Shown here: piece by piece, positions 49,189 through 50,182 of the stretch
Position numbering within the stretch: position 1 is the first letter of the stretch
Layout of the letters: every line of letters starts with the position of its first letter
Source: DAITMV01 sp046318595
GTDB lineage: Bacteria > Pseudomonadota > Gammaproteobacteria > Burkholderiales > Burkholderiaceae_B
DNA: 50,182 nt
NCBI GenBank assembly: GCA_046318595.1
Contig: JBKCTV010000048.1
Location: forward strand, 1 to 50,182
Direction: 5' to 3'
Translations under genes and position numbers: made by a program
Notes under the pieces: model-generated
Database searches by the model: none
Told to the model about the DNA's origin: nothing
Seen by the model: only the letters and a program-made list of their open reading frames with translations

Positions 49189-50046
49189 ATGAATAAACAA
49201 ACTTTGCCCGCGCCACTGCATGAGCCAGCCGACATCCGGCCCGGACAGTCGGTGGATCTGTTGAAAGCACTGCATATCCTGACGCGCGACGGCAAGCTCA
49301 ATCAGGACAGCCGCCGCAAGCTCAAGCAGGTCTATCACCTGATCCAATTCATCGAACCGCTGCTGATAGAGGTCCGCGAGCGGCAAGGCAGTATCACGTT
49401 GGTCGATCAAGGCGCGGGCAAGTCATATCTCGGATTTATTCTGTATGACTTGTTCTTCAAAAATCAGACGAACGCCGATCAAGTCATCGGTGTCGAAACC
49501 CGCGCTCCGCTGGTCGAGCAAGCCGTCGCGCTCGCATCACGGCTCCAGTTCACCGGCATGCGCTTCGTTCAGGCAACGGTGGAACAAGCCTGGGATGCGA
49601 CGCCCGATCAGGTTGATATCGTCACGGCGCTACACGCCTGCGATACAGCAACCGACGACGCCATCGCGTATGCACTGCGCAAGCGGGCACGCCATATCGT
49701 GCTGGTTCCCTGCTGCCAGGCCGAGGTCGCCACGCACCTGCGGCAACGCAAATCGACCGGCCCGGCCGCGCCGCCGTTGGCCGAGCTCTGGCGCCGACCC
49801 TTGCATACGCGCGAGTTCGGCAGCCAGGTGACGAACGTGCTGCGTGGGCTGCAATTGGAGGCACATGGTTATCAAGTGACGGTGACCGAGCTGGTCGGTT
49901 GGGAGCATTCGCTGAAAAATGAGCTGATCGTTGCCAGCAAAATACAGACGCATAACGCGCATGCCACGCAGCGCTTGCAAAATCTCTTGGCGGCGCTGAA
50001 CTTGAGTCAACTCGACAGCCGGTTTTTCGTCCCAGGCCGGCCATGA
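49189..50046 (+). CDS. SAM-dependent methyltransferase, Methyltransf_32 (METTL25-like) type
   Basis: The 285-residue product (ATG 49189; a GTG at 49159 is an alternative) has a helical N-terminus, then a class I methyltransferase core with VDQGAGKSYLGFILYDLFF as the SAM-binding loop, QVIGVETRAPLVEQAVALA, and VTALHACDTATDDAIAYAL as the acidic and DxHACD region. IVLVPCCQAEVATHL contains a Cys-Cys-Gln motif seen in this family. It belongs to the methyltransferases grouped as Methyltransf_32. The substrate is unknown; tRNA or small-molecule methylation are possible. It is divergent from sbp. Confidence 0.8.
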   Translation: MNKQTLPAPLHEPADIRPGQSVDLLKALHILTRDGKLNQDSRRKLKQVYHLIQFIEPLLIEVRERQGSITLVDQGAGKSYLGFILYDLFFKNQTNADQVIGVETRAPLVEQAVALASRLQFTGMRFVQATVEQAWDATPDQVDIVTALHACDTATDDAIAYALRKRARHIVLVPCCQAEVATHLRQRKSTGPAAPPLAELWRRPLHTREFGSQVTNVLRGLQLEAHGYQVTVTELVGWEHSLKNELIVASKIQTHNAHATQRLQNLLAALNLSQLDSRFFVPGRP

Positions 50047-50062
50047 CCCGCCCGGCGAGGAT

Positions 50063-50182
50063 CTACGGCGTTACTTTTTTGACATAGATTTTGAGAGTGC
50101 TGCCGTTAATTTTGGCCAGCGTACTGCCGAAGCGGTTAGCGACGGTTTGTAAGGTATATAGGCTTCGGGCGCTGCCATCGAG
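50063..50182 (-). CDS. 3' end of an unknown gene running off the right edge
   Basis: The minus strand is open from the right edge to a TAG at 50063-50065 and reads LDGSARSLYTLQTVANRFGS, TLAKINGSTLKIYVKKVTP. The mix of residues looks like real coding sequence. The remaining 39 codons are not enough to name a family. It ends 17 bases from the convergent methyltransferase gene. Confidence 0.5.
   Translation of the reverse strand, partial: LDGSARSLYTLQTVANRFGSTLAKINGSTLKIYVKKVTP

Overview
The window looks like the chromosome of a betaproteobacterium of the Burkholderiaceae. The evidence is gene order rather than any single gene: ispB facing rplU-rpmA-obgE-proB next to rppH and proS, an addB/addA-like pair beside trxA-rho, recR-ybaB-dnaX with the 4.5S RNA gene just upstream, and rubredoxin-thiD-hemL. 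GC is high almost throughout. The exceptions are a leucine-rich-repeat gene at 28996-30000 and the toxin-antitoxin island at 11.4-13.8 kb. No species can be named from the sequence alone. An RTX-type type I exporter and an effector-like LRR protein suggest, but do not prove, a host-associated lifestyle.

Layout. 1-3.7 kb: HlyB/HlyD type I secretion pair with a degenerate 5' end and no substrate or TolC in view. 3.7-6.4 kb (minus): ugpB-like binding protein, GDPD phosphodiesterase and a small basic secreted protein in one overlapping operon. 6.5-11.2 kb: a 3-hydroxyisobutyrate-dehydrogenase-family enzyme, an EamA transporter, an AI-2E-family permease, a TrhO rhodanese and an RluA-family pseudouridine synthase. 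11.2-13.8 kb: an accessory island with a transposase fragment, HigBA, a broken YhcG-type nuclease gene, a broken hypothetical gene and a Phd/VapC module. 13.85-15.2 kb: ECF sigma factor with a small membrane protein and a DUF3106-like protein. 15.3-18.0 kb: recR, ybaB, dnaX, ffs. 18.2-24.1 kb: an AddA/AddB-like helicase-nuclease pair. 24.2-28.9 kb: trxA, rho, ampD, a small CxxC protein, a CcsA-like membrane protein and ffh. 29-30 kb: LRR protein. 30.1-37.6 kb: lytic transglycosylase, proS, rppH, proB, obgE, rpmA, rplU, ispB and tRNA-Pro(CGG). 37.5-43.1 kb (minus): a riboswitch-controlled vitamin B12 uptake operon, btuB-btuF-btuC and a fused gene. 43.1-45.1 kb: a PilJ-like membrane protein and rubredoxin. 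45.2-48 kb: thiD-thiE-hemL. 48-50 kb: sulfate-binding protein, a methyltransferase and the 3' end of an unknown gene.

Most striking: the last gene of the B12 operon encodes one 463-residue protein. A complete BtuD-type ABC ATPase is joined in frame to the glutamine-amidotransferase domain of cobyric acid synthase (CobQ), with Cys338 and His443 intact and the CobQ ATP-binding domain absent. Its last codons and stop lie inside the antisense of the tRNA-Pro 3' end. Second is the AT-rich LRR protein, which resembles the LRR part of IpaH/YopM-type effectors but has no ligase domain. Third is a PilJ-like protein that keeps its membrane layout but has lost the chemoreceptor signalling tip.
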